From positions 1 to 64,000 of the forward strand of contig CALXYL010000004.1 in the NCBI GenBank assembly GCA_944392985.1: a DNA stretch of 64,000 nt, read 5' to 3'. Below, in pieces: positions 45,928 through 54,395 of the stretch. Source of the stretch: an uncultured Spirochaetaceae bacterium (lineage in GTDB: Bacteria > Spirochaetota > Spirochaetia > Sphaerochaetales > Sphaerochaetaceae). Every line of letters begins with the position of its first letter. The stretch's first letter is position 1. Under the pieces are notes generated by a model. That model made no database searches. It had not been told where the DNA came from and saw only the letters and a list, made by a program, of their open reading frames with translations. Both the position numbers and the translations under genes were made by a program.

Positions 45928-46416
45928 GATTACACGGATCTTGTCGAGACATTCTGGAACAATGTAAGCCTGCTGAAGGAACAGCGGAAGATGACATGGA
46001 AGGATGTCGCTGCGAATACAGGGCATACTGGCGCTTCCCTTTCCGCACTGAAGAATGGACACAAGATGCCTTCGATGGGAATCGCCCGGAGTATTGCGAG
46101 GTCGCTTGGCACCACGATTGAGGCGCTGTGTTCCGATGAGGACATCCCTGACGGTGAGGATGACAGGTCTCTACGCCGCGTGCTTTATGAGGCGACTGCC
46201 AGCTTGGATGAATCGAACATACTGAATCTGATATTCTTCGCCGAGGACATGGCGGCGAACCAGACGAAGGAACCGGCGAAGGAGGATGCCCATTCAATGC
46301 TCGCCTTCGATTCGAAGATGGGTATGACGACCCTTGGCGGGATGATCGAGAGCCTTACGGAAAAATACCTTGGGCCGAAGAGGGCGGAGACGGATGGCGA
46401 AGACGACCGGAAATAG
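45925..46416 (+). CDS. Xre-family regulator of the transposition operon
   Basis: 163 residues. A Cro/C1-type HTH occupies about 8-65 (MTWKDVAANTGHTGASLSALKNGHKMPSMGIARSIARSLGTTIEAL). The C-terminal half is acidic and helical with no known domain and may dimerise or sense a signal. It faces tniQ across the operator array, so it probably represses or autoregulates. It overlaps the next gene by 23 bp. Confidence 0.82.
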   Translation: MDYTDLVETFWNNVSLLKEQRKMTWKDVAANTGHTGASLSALKNGHKMPSMGIARSIARSLGTTIEALCSDEDIPDGEDDRSLRRVLYEATASLDESNILNLIFFAEDMAANQTKEPAKEDAHSMLAFDSKMGMTTLGGMIESLTEKYLGPKRAETDGEDDRK

Positions 46417-46759
46417 CGCAGTCAGCCTCGATACGGCGGGATTCCAGTATGCCGTGAGAATCGCCCTCAGAGAAGGAGCTGCTCCTGATACGAAGGACAG
46501 GATCAGGAAATGCTTTGACAATTATCTTGGGACGGCTGAAGACCTCTCGAAGAACCCGGACGAGATGCTCTTTGCGGGAGACGAGCCGCTCTGGAACTGT
46601 CTGGGTGAGGGGATGCAGCTCATAGGAGACCACCTCGACCTCATCGATTCCCTTGCATATTGTTGGTGGATCGACCGTGACAACATGGGGGAGACCTATG
46701 ATGTCGTGGATGAGATGAGGGAATGGTATGAGAAGGACAGGGCCGATGGGTATCTGTAA
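46394..46759 (+). CDS. Hypothetical protein coupled to the Xre gene
   Basis: 121 residues from ATG 46394, with GGAG 5 nt upstream; a start at 46370 is less supported. Soluble, acidic, mostly helical, no recognised motif (YLGTAEDLSKNPDEMLFAGDEPLWNCL in the middle). It overlaps the Xre gene's end, so the pair is one unit and may share the regulatory role. Confidence 0.55.
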   Translation: MAKTTGNSAVSLDTAGFQYAVRIALREGAAPDTKDRIRKCFDNYLGTAEDLSKNPDEMLFAGDEPLWNCLGEGMQLIGDHLDLIDSLAYCWWIDRDNMGETYDVVDEMREWYEKDRADGYL

Positions 46760-47128
46760 GGCTGGTCTCAGGCCTGCCAATACTCAAGCATATCCATAGC
46801 CATGAGAGTAAGCGGGCCATTGCAGCCGGCTGGAAGGAGCTAGATTCCCTCAGCTCCCCGGATATGGTTACGAGTAGCAATCGTACTGACAGGTATCTCA
46901 GCGAAGCTCAGTCGGAGAGGCTTGCAGATGATTCCCGACCCGTTGGATTATTCGATTCCATATGGGATATATGCGTTTACTGTGATATTCAATATAACAG
47001 TTGCAACTTATTGCAATTCTTGAAATTGTTTTCCGGAAAGTATAGGAGGAGATGCCGCCAGATGGTACAATATGGGCATAGGCGGCTTGAGCCGTCATCA
47101 GCTTACTTTTCCTATAAGGAAAACAATC
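46760..47128. other. Intergenic region ahead of the LRR lipoprotein
   Basis: About 370 bp without a gene. It has a GGAGCT/AGCTCC hairpin (46835-46856 region) and a possible promoter TTCTTG-18-TATAGG near 47015-47045, giving a leader of about 80 nt before the ATG at 47129. Nothing else is recognisable. Confidence 0.4.
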
Positions 47129-49888
47129 ATGAGGAGGAGCATAGTCTCACTTTTTTCGTTCCTCGCAATCGCGCTCATCGCGCTGACGGGTTGCCAGGAA
47201 CCGCAGAACTCCATACCGGGTTCTGTCGATTCGATCTCGGTCAGGGTCATGGACTCGACCGATGCCAAGACGATCACGCCTGAGGGCAATGTCAACATCT
47301 CCCATTACGTCATCACCGTCGTCAACGAGACCGAAGGCATCAACCAGAGCTCGGGATATCTTACCAAGGGCTCGATGTTCACGGTGTCGAACGTCCCGGC
47401 TGGCACATGGTACGCCAAGGTCGACGCCTACATCGACAGGGGAGAGGATACCTATGTGAAGGTTGCTTCCGACCAGAGCGAGCCGAAGACCGTACAGGCA
47501 GGCGCAAGCACAACATTCGAGCTTGTATTGGACACTCTTGATGCAGTCGTTTCCGGGGATGTTACGGTGACGCTCAAGATGCCGGCGGCACTTTCGGCAG
47601 AGAGCACGGCTTTCTGGTATCAGTACACGATCACAGGCATGACGGATGAGGAGTTCACACTCACTTCCGAGGTGCTCAGCGGAACCACAGGAGCGGACGG
47701 TCTTGCAACCATCACCATTGATGCGGATGCAATCGGTCTTATGCAGGGTGCCTATCGCTTTGCTATCACAGTCCAGGATGCCGAGACAAGCCCGTCGCTC
47801 ACAAGGAAGGGTATGGATGTCATGAGGCTTGTGAATGGGCTTGAGGCCAAGGGAACGATCGACCTTACGACATATGAAGCCAACCAATCGTTCAATGTGA
47901 CGATCACGGACAAGATCGGCGATATCCTCACTCCTGCACTGGAAGACGGCAAGGAGGTCTACAACCTGGACGGTCAGGATGGAAGCGCTTCCCTTACGGT
48001 TACACTCGCCGAACCTCTGAAGGCAAATGAGACTATCGAGTGGTATGTAGATGGTGAACTGGATGAGACAGTCAACGCTGATGAGGCGGCAAGTGGAAAG
48101 TATACGCTCACCTTCACACCGGGAAGCCATATCGTCACGGCCATTGTCAGGGATACGGATACGCTTATGGCTGTCGGTTCCATCGATGAGTTCAAGGTCA
48201 TGATAGTTGCTGAGTTCGCAGAACAGATGTTCACTTTCATCCTGAACGGCGATGGGGAATCGTATACGGTAACTGGGCTTGCGGCTCCAATTGGCGAGTT
48301 TGAAATGCCTGAAAGTGGCGTACTGGAGATTCCCGCAAGTTATAAAGGAAAGCCCGTGACAGCACTTGGTGAATCCGCGTTTAAGGACAGGACTGATATC
48401 ATTGGTTCTGTAGTAATTCCGGATAGCGTAACGGAGATTGGGGAAGCGGCATTCAAAAACTGTTCTTCCCTTGAAAGCATTGACCTGCCAGACAATATGA
48501 CTTCAATAGCACAGGAAACCTTTTACGGATGTACCGGCATGAAACAATTGCCAGATTTGGATGGAATCGTTTCGATAGAAAGGCAAGCATTTGGGGGATG
48601 TATAAGTCTTTCTGGTGATCTGATTTTGCCAGATAGTGTCAAAAAATTGGGAACTGTGTCCAATTCTACAAGTTCCTCCATTTATGGCCCTTTCATGGGT
48701 TGCTCGGGATTTGATGGAACGCTTGATTTGGGAAGTGTCGAAGAAGTCGGAGACCACAGCTTTAGTGGCACCAATTTCAATCAGATAATATTCCCATCCA
48801 GCCTGAAAAAGATAGGGAACTACGCTTTTTCCGGTTGTGGCATCACCAGTCTGAATCTCCCTGAATCTCTTGAATGGATAGGCGGAGGTGCTTTCCAAGG
48901 TTGTGATCTGGAAGGAGTTCTTGAAATTCCTGGAAGCGTAAAGCGGATAGGCCGCAGAGCATTTTCTGGTGTGGGCGGAATGAAAGAGCCTTTGCAACTT
49001 GTTCTTCATGAGGGATTGGAATATATCGAAGAATATGCATTCGGTGAGGCAGATTTCACCGGAGACTTGATTATTCCTGATTCCGTAAGATTCATTGGAG
49101 ACGCAGCCTTCAGATATACGGATTTCGGAGGGATACTCGATCTTGGCAATGGTGTCGAGACAATAGAAGGAGCTGCATTCAACAGGGTAAGAGCAAAAAA
49201 TGAAGTACTCGTCATTCCAAGGAGTGTTACAACCCTTGAAGGGTATGGCTTGATAAACGGTTGGTCATGTGAACCGACCTTTGGTGATAACGATTTCAAA
49301 AGCATCGAATTCGAAGAAGGGAGCACATTGACCACCATCCCATCGCGTCTTTATGCGGCTGGACTCGAATATATCAAAGTGCCGGATTGGATTGAAAAGA
49401 TGGAGTCGGCGGCAGTATCCAGCTATGCTGGCTCGGAAGGACTTATCTATATCCCTGAAAGCGTCAAGACAATGGAGTCTGGAGCCAAACTCGGGAGTTC
49501 CATTTACAATTTTACAATCAATATTGGTACAATTTATTGCGAGACTTCATCCAAGCCTGATGGTTGGGCAGAAGACTGGGCACATGAAAACGTCAATGAC
49601 ATCTTCTGGGGTGTTCCTGAAGGAGATTTCGACTCCATCATGAACAACGACAGCGTTCCGTACACTGTTCCCGACCCAGCCATATCAGTTGACGCCGGCA
49701 ATGCCACTATCACATGTGATAAGGCTTTCGCCCACATCTACTACACGACCGATGGCACAGATCCCAGCAAGGACAGCGGAACCCTTTATGAGGCCCCGTT
49801 TGCGGTTGAGTCCAGTCAGACCGTCAAGGCCGTCGCATATGTCGGTAACGACATCTATAGCGAAGTTGCTGAATACGCCGTTCAGTAA
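47129..49888 (+). CDS. BspA-type leucine-rich-repeat lipoprotein
   Basis: 919 residues. The lipobox ends LTGC (Cys22). Ig/FN3-like beta domains cover about 30-370. A run of BspA-type LRR_5 repeats (for example SAFKDRTDIIGSVVIPDSVTEIGEAAFKNCSSL and DLIIPDSVRFIGDAAF) covers about 390-770, and a chitobiase-type C-terminal module (IYYTTDGTDPSKDSGTLY) ends the protein. Such proteins bind host or bacterial surfaces. AAGGA lies 9 nt before ATG 47129. It is the largest cargo gene. Confidence 0.9.
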   Translation: MRRSIVSLFSFLAIALIALTGCQEPQNSIPGSVDSISVRVMDSTDAKTITPEGNVNISHYVITVVNETEGINQSSGYLTKGSMFTVSNVPAGTWYAKVDAYIDRGEDTYVKVASDQSEPKTVQAGASTTFELVLDTLDAVVSGDVTVTLKMPAALSAESTAFWYQYTITGMTDEEFTLTSEVLSGTTGADGLATITIDADAIGLMQGAYRFAITVQDAETSPSLTRKGMDVMRLVNGLEAKGTIDLTTYEANQSFNVTITDKIGDILTPALEDGKEVYNLDGQDGSASLTVTLAEPLKANETIEWYVDGELDETVNADEAASGKYTLTFTPGSHIVTAIVRDTDTLMAVGSIDEFKVMIVAEFAEQMFTFILNGDGESYTVTGLAAPIGEFEMPESGVLEIPASYKGKPVTALGESAFKDRTDIIGSVVIPDSVTEIGEAAFKNCSSLESIDLPDNMTSIAQETFYGCTGMKQLPDLDGIVSIERQAFGGCISLSGDLILPDSVKKLGTVSNSTSSSIYGPFMGCSGFDGTLDLGSVEEVGDHSFSGTNFNQIIFPSSLKKIGNYAFSGCGITSLNLPESLEWIGGGAFQGCDLEGVLEIPGSVKRIGRRAFSGVGGMKEPLQLVLHEGLEYIEEYAFGEADFTGDLIIPDSVRFIGDAAFRYTDFGGILDLGNGVETIEGAAFNRVRAKNEVLVIPRSVTTLEGYGLINGWSCEPTFGDNDFKSIEFEEGSTLTTIPSRLYAAGLEYIKVPDWIEKMESAAVSSYAGSEGLIYIPESVKTMESGAKLGSSIYNFTINIGTIYCETSSKPDGWAEDWAHENVNDIFWGVPEGDFDSIMNNDSVPYTVPDPAISVDAGNATITCDKAFAHIYYTTDGTDPSKDSGTLYEAPFAVESSQTVKAVAYVGNDIYSEVAEYAVQ

Positions 49889-49909
49889 TCTGTCCCAATA
49901 GGACTTTAT

Positions 49910-49938
49910 GGCACCCAAAGGCAATTTCTGCGGGTGCC
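49910..49938 (+). terminator. Terminator-like hairpin after the LRR gene
   Basis: GGCACCC / GGGTGCC with a 15-nt loop, 21 bp after the stop. A near-identical stem occurs at 51364-51398. Confidence 0.55.
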
Positions 49939-49956
49939 TCACTTCAAGGACAATCG

Positions 49957-50673
49957 ATGAAAAGAACAAAGATATTGGTAGTGCTGCTGTTGCTTCTGGT
50001 GGCAGCGGCATATGCCTCAGATATGAAAACTGAGATCTGTCCGATATGCCTCTTTCCGCATGAGAGTGGACTTCATCAGACTGCAATTCCTGAAGCTCCG
50101 ACGATGTATTCACCTGTGGCGGTTCCATATGCTGTCCAGGCAACACCGGAAACAGTTCATGATGCGGATATCGACCTGACGTTCTCCGTAGGAGCAACAT
50201 CCGGAATGTTCTTATGGTCGTGGTGGCTTGACTGCATGGCTCCGACGGGTCTCGAGAAGGACTCATGGATCGTCGATGCGAAGGCAGGGCTCTCATTCAG
50301 GAAGACGGATCTGTTCTCCTTCGGATTCGAGGCGGGAGCGTTGCTCCATCTTGATGGGAAGGGGAGTGTGGATGCCTATGACATCCCTCTGATGCTGAAG
50401 ATGGCCCTTGTGCCTGAAGCCGGCATCATCGGATTCCCGATAAGGCTCGGAATCGGCATCTTCACGGGCTTCTCGCCGATTACCCGTGAAGTTTCATTCG
50501 GAACGGCAGTAGACGCGTCCGTGGGCCTTCTCGTGCGTCTGGGAGAATATCTCTCGCTGGGTGTCGATACGAAGGTCGAGGCGCTCATGAGGCTTGATGT
50601 GGAGAACGGGTACGATTCGACGTTTGAGCTGATGTGGATACCTGCCGTGGTCACACTCGGCATCAGATTCTAG
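49957..50673 (+). CDS. Outer-membrane beta-barrel protein (cargo)
   Basis: 238 residues. The signal peptide is cleaved after AAAYA (about 20). An unusual CPICLFPHESG segment near 29, perhaps a metal-binding turn, precedes a barrel-like region (VGATSGMFLWSWWLD, FGFEAGALLHLD, VGLLVRLGEYLSLGVDTKVEAL) ending LGIRF with a terminal Phe. Family unknown. Followed 10 bp later by a lipoprotein gene. Confidence 0.68.
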   Translation: MKRTKILVVLLLLLVAAAYASDMKTEICPICLFPHESGLHQTAIPEAPTMYSPVAVPYAVQATPETVHDADIDLTFSVGATSGMFLWSWWLDCMAPTGLEKDSWIVDAKAGLSFRKTDLFSFGFEAGALLHLDGKGSVDAYDIPLMLKMALVPEAGIIGFPIRLGIGIFTGFSPITREVSFGTAVDASVGLLVRLGEYLSLGVDTKVEALMRLDVENGYDSTFELMWIPAVVTLGIRF

Positions 50674-50683
50674 GAGGTGAGGA

Positions 50684-51142
50684 ATGAGAAAAGGAATCGT
50701 CCTGTTTTCAGCCTGTTTCCTGACTGTCCTTCTGTCCTCCTGCGACCCGTGTCCGTATCACAGCCATGACAGGGTGGAGATAGTCGATGAAGGATTCTCC
50801 GTGTCCACGATCGACAGCATAGGAGACCTCCTGACGCTTCAGGATGCCGAATGGGTTGCCGAGAACGGGCAGTTCGTGCTTTCCGTCGATTATGGCATCG
50901 TGAACCGTGACGTCCTGGTTTCAGTCTATGTTGATGGGATTGAGATAGGGACCATTGGAACGGACATCACGTTCAGCATGGCTGATACGGAAAAGGGAAG
51001 GAATTTCACATTCATTGGAATGCCGGAAGGACGCCATGTCATCGTGATAACGGTCCACGATACGGATACATCCATGGGAGCGGGTTCATTGGAACTCGAA
51101 GTGGAGGTCCCATATACGATCATCTTCGAAGGGAAGGAATGA
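50684..51142 (+). CDS. Small lipoprotein (cargo)
   Basis: 152 residues; lipobox LLSSC (Cys20) then a CPYHSHD segment. The rest is an Ig-like beta sandwich (VSVYVDGIEIGTIGTDITFSM; VIVITVHDTDTSMGAGSLELEVEV), which resembles the Ig-like parts of the LRR lipoprotein upstream. It overlaps the next gene by 4 bp. Probably an exported unit with its neighbours. Confidence 0.7.
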   Translation: MRKGIVLFSACFLTVLLSSCDPCPYHSHDRVEIVDEGFSVSTIDSIGDLLTLQDAEWVAENGQFVLSVDYGIVNRDVLVSVYVDGIEIGTIGTDITFSMADTEKGRNFTFIGMPEGRHVIVITVHDTDTSMGAGSLELEVEVPYTIIFEGKE

Positions 51143-51360
51143 GAAGGATTCTTCTGGTCATGGCAATGCTTCTGGTGTGTGCCATGTGCTTTGCCAAGAC
51201 ATATGGGCTTACGCTCCATCTCCATTCATACGCCCCTCCGAGGGCTGAGATTGCATGGAACGGGGAAGAACCTGTCGTCGTCTCGAATTTCAGCGGATCA
51301 GCGACGACTGCGATTGATGAGCGGGAAGGATATCAGGTAGTGACATTTACAGCGGCATGA
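51139..51360 (+). CDS. Small secreted protein
   Basis: 73 residues, Sec signal peptide (cleavage after MCFA, about 18), mature part 55 residues of unknown type. ATGA overlap with the preceding lipoprotein gene. Confidence 0.6.
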   Translation: MRRILLVMAMLLVCAMCFAKTYGLTLHLHSYAPPRAEIAWNGEEPVVVSNFSGSATTAIDEREGYQVVTFTAA

Positions 51361-51363
51361 ATG

Positions 51364-51398
51364 AAGGCACCCGACGGAACGATCCTGAGGGTGCCTTT
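51364..51398. terminator. Hairpin between convergent cargo genes
   Basis: AAGGCACCC / GGGTGCCTT, 9-bp stem, at the junction of the secreted-protein gene and the convergent HNH gene. Confidence 0.6.
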
Positions 51399-51403
51399 CC
51401 ATG

Positions 51404-52468
51404 TCAGCAGAAGTCGTCGAAAACCTCGCCTCCAGTCCACTCTTCGCCTTTTGCGATGGTGAAATACTTCTCCTGGCCATCCTCATGGAAATAGCTATGT
51501 CCTTCATGGATGAACCAGCCGTCCTCCATCGTTATCGTCATGACACCGTACTGCTTCGCTCCGCTTTCCGACAGCGTCTTCAGACAGATTGTCTTTCCAT
51601 CTCTTCTCATGGCCTTCTCGGTGGCGAAAAACGAATAGCCTTTTCCTATCGCGACCTCTTCTCCGATCTCTATGGCCTCGAAGTAAGACTTCAGGTCTCC
51701 TCCCTGCTGAGGACAGAAGGGGAACTCATACGGCGCTCTCCAGCTCCTTTCGAGGGCATTCGGTGTAAGGGATCTGATGCATCCAGCTGGAAGCCCTTCA
51801 TCCTCATCAGCCACAGGCTCTCTTGTGGTGTGTTCCATCTCATATGGGGTAGGACGGAGAGGGGAGATGTTCCTTGCCGGAATAGGGCGCAGCACTTTCC
51901 CCCTTGGTTCATAGGGAGTCTTCGGAATCTCATATGGCTTCTTGGCCCATTCCCTGATGTTCCTCAGGGTTCGTTCCGCCTCTTCTTTGGAGACGGCTCC
52001 CATCCACTGGTGTTTCTTTGGAAGGTTATACTTCTTCAGGATACTCATGTCCTTCAGAATCTCCTCGATGGGCATACCGGTCATAAGTTCCAGCTTTTTC
52101 CGTGTTGCAGGGTTCAGGGCATTACCCAGCCTGGTTGTCCATCTGAGGTTCTCCGGCCTGTTGTTCTCTCCATTGGTGTCTATATGGTCGACGACATCGG
52201 TTTCTGCTTCGGGTTCGCCATGGAAAGCTGTCGCGACGATTCTGTGGACCTGATGGGAGCCGATGAAGAGATATTGATTCTCCGTGTGATGGGTTCCGAA
52301 TGTCCATTCATTGTCGCCTTTTCGAGGCTTTTCCGGATCCTTGGGTAGCCTCAGAACCGAGCCGTTGTCACGGACACGGTAATGTCGGTCCCTGTAGTCG
52401 CATTCACGTTCTTCGGTATAGGTGTCCAGAAGCTTCTCCTGCTTCCTGAGCCTTTCGAGATCATCCAT
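51404..52468 (-). CDS. HNH-endonuclease-like protein
   Basis: 354 residues. The N-terminal 110 form a phage-type HNH module: QVHRIVATAF (His75), VVDHIDTNGENNRPENLRW (His95, Asn103, Asn107), preceded by a NUMOD4-like stretch. The C-terminal 150 residues are an SH3/WYL-like region of unknown role. Such modules occur in homing endonucleases and phage proteins. GGAG lies 8 nt before the ATG. Whether it nicks DNA or is a former mobile gene captured as cargo cannot be said. Confidence 0.75.
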   Translation of the reverse strand: MDDLERLRKQEKLLDTYTEERECDYRDRHYRVRDNGSVLRLPKDPEKPRKGDNEWTFGTHHTENQYLFIGSHQVHRIVATAFHGEPEAETDVVDHIDTNGENNRPENLRWTTRLGNALNPATRKKLELMTGMPIEEILKDMSILKKYNLPKKHQWMGAVSKEEAERTLRNIREWAKKPYEIPKTPYEPRGKVLRPIPARNISPLRPTPYEMEHTTREPVADEDEGLPAGCIRSLTPNALERSWRAPYEFPFCPQQGGDLKSYFEAIEIGEEVAIGKGYSFFATEKAMRRDGKTICLKTLSESGAKQYGVMTITMEDGWFIHEGHSYFHEDGQEKYFTIAKGEEWTGGEVFDDFC

Positions 52469-52481
52469 GTTGCCGGCTCCT

Positions 52482-53219
52482 TCAGTCGATATAGAGGGTG
52501 GTGATATCCGACGTCAGTCCGTACCTTGTGCTGTGAGCGAAGGCTTTGACGGTGTCTCCATGTCCTGCTATGGTCCCGCTGACAATCAGATTCCCTGGAA
52601 GCACATGTGTCGTCTTCTGGTTTTCATAGATCATGCTTTCCGTAGTAGGTGTGGAACCGTCTCTCGTGAAGTAGATGGTCGCCGCCGAATCGTTCGTCTG
52701 CATCGAGATTACGACGAGGTCTCCGTCTTCTCCCCGTATGAATATCGTCGGAGGGTCGAGGGTGGGTTCAGAGGGGACCTGGAACGATACCACCTCCGAA
52801 TATCGGCCAGCCTTGAATGTCACGGCCTTGACCGTGCAGCCGGCAGAGACGGGGACTCCTTTGCAGATCAGGCTTCCGCAGTGAAGCGTCCTCTTGTTCC
52901 AGTTGTATTCGGTCCCGTTGTCCTCGGAAGGCGTAGAGCCATCTGTCGTGTAATAGATTTCGGCGTTGGGCTCCGATGTCGACATCGTCACAGCGGCGGT
53001 AGACAACCCGGGATTCACGAAGTCTATGAATGAGATGTACGGCCGGCTGAGGGGAGCCTGTTCAGGCTCCTCTGGCCCAGCAGGCGTCTCCGGTTCAGCT
53101 GGATTCGTTGGCTGATCGAGGCCTGGATTGTCCGTATCGCCAGGATTGCTTCCAGACATGCTGCAGGAGGCGAGCAGGCACATCAGGATGAGCGATATCG
53201 AAAGGAAGACTCTTTTCAT
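52482..53219 (-). CDS. Lipoprotein with two chitobiase C-terminal-like modules
   Basis: 245 residues. Lipobox LLASC (Cys19), then a Pro/Glu-rich linker (about 25-55), then two copies of the CHB_HEX_C-type module marked by IYYTTDGSTPSEDNGTEYN and IYFTRDGSTPTTESMIYEN. The same module ends the LRR lipoprotein in this element, pointing to shared surface architecture. The start at 53219 is the signal-peptide Met; the frame continues upstream without a signal. Confidence 0.8.
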   Translation of the reverse strand: MKRVFLSISLILMCLLASCSMSGSNPGDTDNPGLDQPTNPAEPETPAGPEEPEQAPLSRPYISFIDFVNPGLSTAAVTMSTSEPNAEIYYTTDGSTPSEDNGTEYNWNKRTLHCGSLICKGVPVSAGCTVKAVTFKAGRYSEVVSFQVPSEPTLDPPTIFIRGEDGDLVVISMQTNDSAATIYFTRDGSTPTTESMIYENQKTTHVLPGNLIVSGTIAGHGDTVKAFAHSTRYGLTSDITTLYID

Positions 53220-53244
53220 GGTTCCACGCCTTTCCTTAGAAGCC

Positions 53245-53826
53245 TCAAAGGACTGAAGCTGCAGAACTGTTGAATTTCGCTTCGACAGCGTCATAGTCCC
53301 AAGAGTTGTATTCAATGTAAACGACCGCTTCATTTTCATCATTCGGTATCACTCCAAGGTATATATCTGCTGCTCCATCTTCTTCATAAGGAGGAAACCA
53401 AGCTGCCGCCAGCGTCCTGTCACCATATAGTATCGACCTTATGAAGTTCTCGGATCCATCCCAATCGCTGTTCCAGGAAATTTCATCAATCTCTTCGGGA
53501 TCCCCATAGACGGATGTGAGCTGACTCTTCAGCATGTCATATGAAGTCCTTATAGAATATTCGGAATAGTAGTTATCTGATAACGCCCGGATCAGATATA
53601 TGCCATATTCATCATCGATGAACACAGCATAAAAAGATAGATTAGGATGGGGCTGAGGAGGCTCTACACGGTATCCTTTGATGTTCTGCTGTGTATTATT
53701 GTATTCAACGTAAGCCCCAGAATTTTCAAGCTCTTCCAGTGTCCAGCCGAATTCTATCCCAAACGGTCCCGCGAACAGCAGTGCCGGTATCATCATGAGC
53801 AGAGCGATAAGCAATGTCTTCTTCAT
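53245..53826 (-). CDS. Exported hypothetical protein
   Basis: 193 residues with a Sec signal (cleavage after LLFA, about 19). The mature part contains repeated Tyr/Asp-rich strands (NNTQQNIKGYRVEPP; YGDPEEIDEISW). The beginning FGIEFGWTLEELENSG is similar to periplasmic proteins that follow this signal type, but no function is known. AGGGG upstream of the ATG. The promoter side has a short direct repeat of atcatggt. Confidence 0.65.
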   Translation of the reverse strand: MKKTLLIALLMMIPALLFAGPFGIEFGWTLEELENSGAYVEYNNTQQNIKGYRVEPPQPHPNLSFYAVFIDDEYGIYLIRALSDNYYSEYSIRTSYDMLKSQLTSVYGDPEEIDEISWNSDWDGSENFIRSILYGDRTLAAAWFPPYEEDGAADIYLGVIPNDENEAVVYIEYNSWDYDAVEAKFNSSAASVL

Positions 53827-53939
53827 GTCAATTCCCCTTTACATCATGGTATCATGGTATCATCTCGTTGTGGAGGCAGTATATGGATCTGGATGCCATC
53901 ATGAGAAAAGGCAGCCCATGGTGAATCGTTGTAAGCGAA

Positions 53940-54227
53940 TCAGTCGATGTTTATGGCGAGCTTCTCGATGGGCTTGTCGATGGCACATTCCGCACCACCA
54001 TACTCATCCGATTCCTGCCAGATTGTCACGAGCCTATCCTTGAAATGCCAGGAAGAGGTAAGGGGAATACCTTCATAGGCGCCTGTCCCTTCGAGGGTGA
54101 TCTCCTCTCCCTGTTCAATCCGTTTCCATGTGTCGAGCGGCATGTCGAGATAAGTCTCGAGGTCGCCACCGTTTCCATCGTAGCTCACGATACTCACCCA
54201 ACCAGTTTCTTTGTTGTCTTTGCTCAT
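53940..54227 (-). CDS. Small cytosolic hypothetical protein
   Basis: 95 residues from ATG 54227. Acidic, beta-rich (VSIVSYDGNGGDLETYLDMPLDTWKRIEQGEEI), no signal peptide, no family recognised. Monocistronic between the exported gene and the restriction-modification locus. Confidence 0.5.
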   Translation of the reverse strand: MSKDNKETGWVSIVSYDGNGGDLETYLDMPLDTWKRIEQGEEITLEGTGAYEGIPLTSSWHFKDRLVTIWQESDEYGGAECAIDKPIEKLAINID

Positions 54228-54341
54228 CGTTGAAATCAATCCTTTGAAGCTATTTTAATCCGTCGTTTTAACAGATAGAGGTATTTCCTGGCTTGTTTTG
54301 CATGAAAATCAAATTGGGAATCCGAGTACATCGTCTTGTGG

Positions 54342-54381
54342 TTGAGAATATTCGCTTTATTGTGCTACAATGTAGTTACAT
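54342..54381 (+). promoter_or_regulatory. Promoter and palindrome of the methyltransferase operon
   Basis: TTGAGA (54342-54347), 18 bp, TACAAT (54366-54371). A perfect inverted repeat ATGTA-GT-TACAT (54370-54381) overlaps the -10/+1, a likely operator for the RelB-like domain of the first gene or for the controller-like HTH protein. Confidence 0.65.
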
Positions 54382-54395
54382 AAATAAGGAAAGCA

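Noticed and set aside
47147-48130. 327-codon minus-strand frame
   Set aside because: Antisense to the LRR lipoprotein; Cys/Arg-rich composition, no motif.
51401-52348. 315-codon + strand frame
   Set aside because: Antisense to the HNH gene, which has clear HNH residues and an SD.
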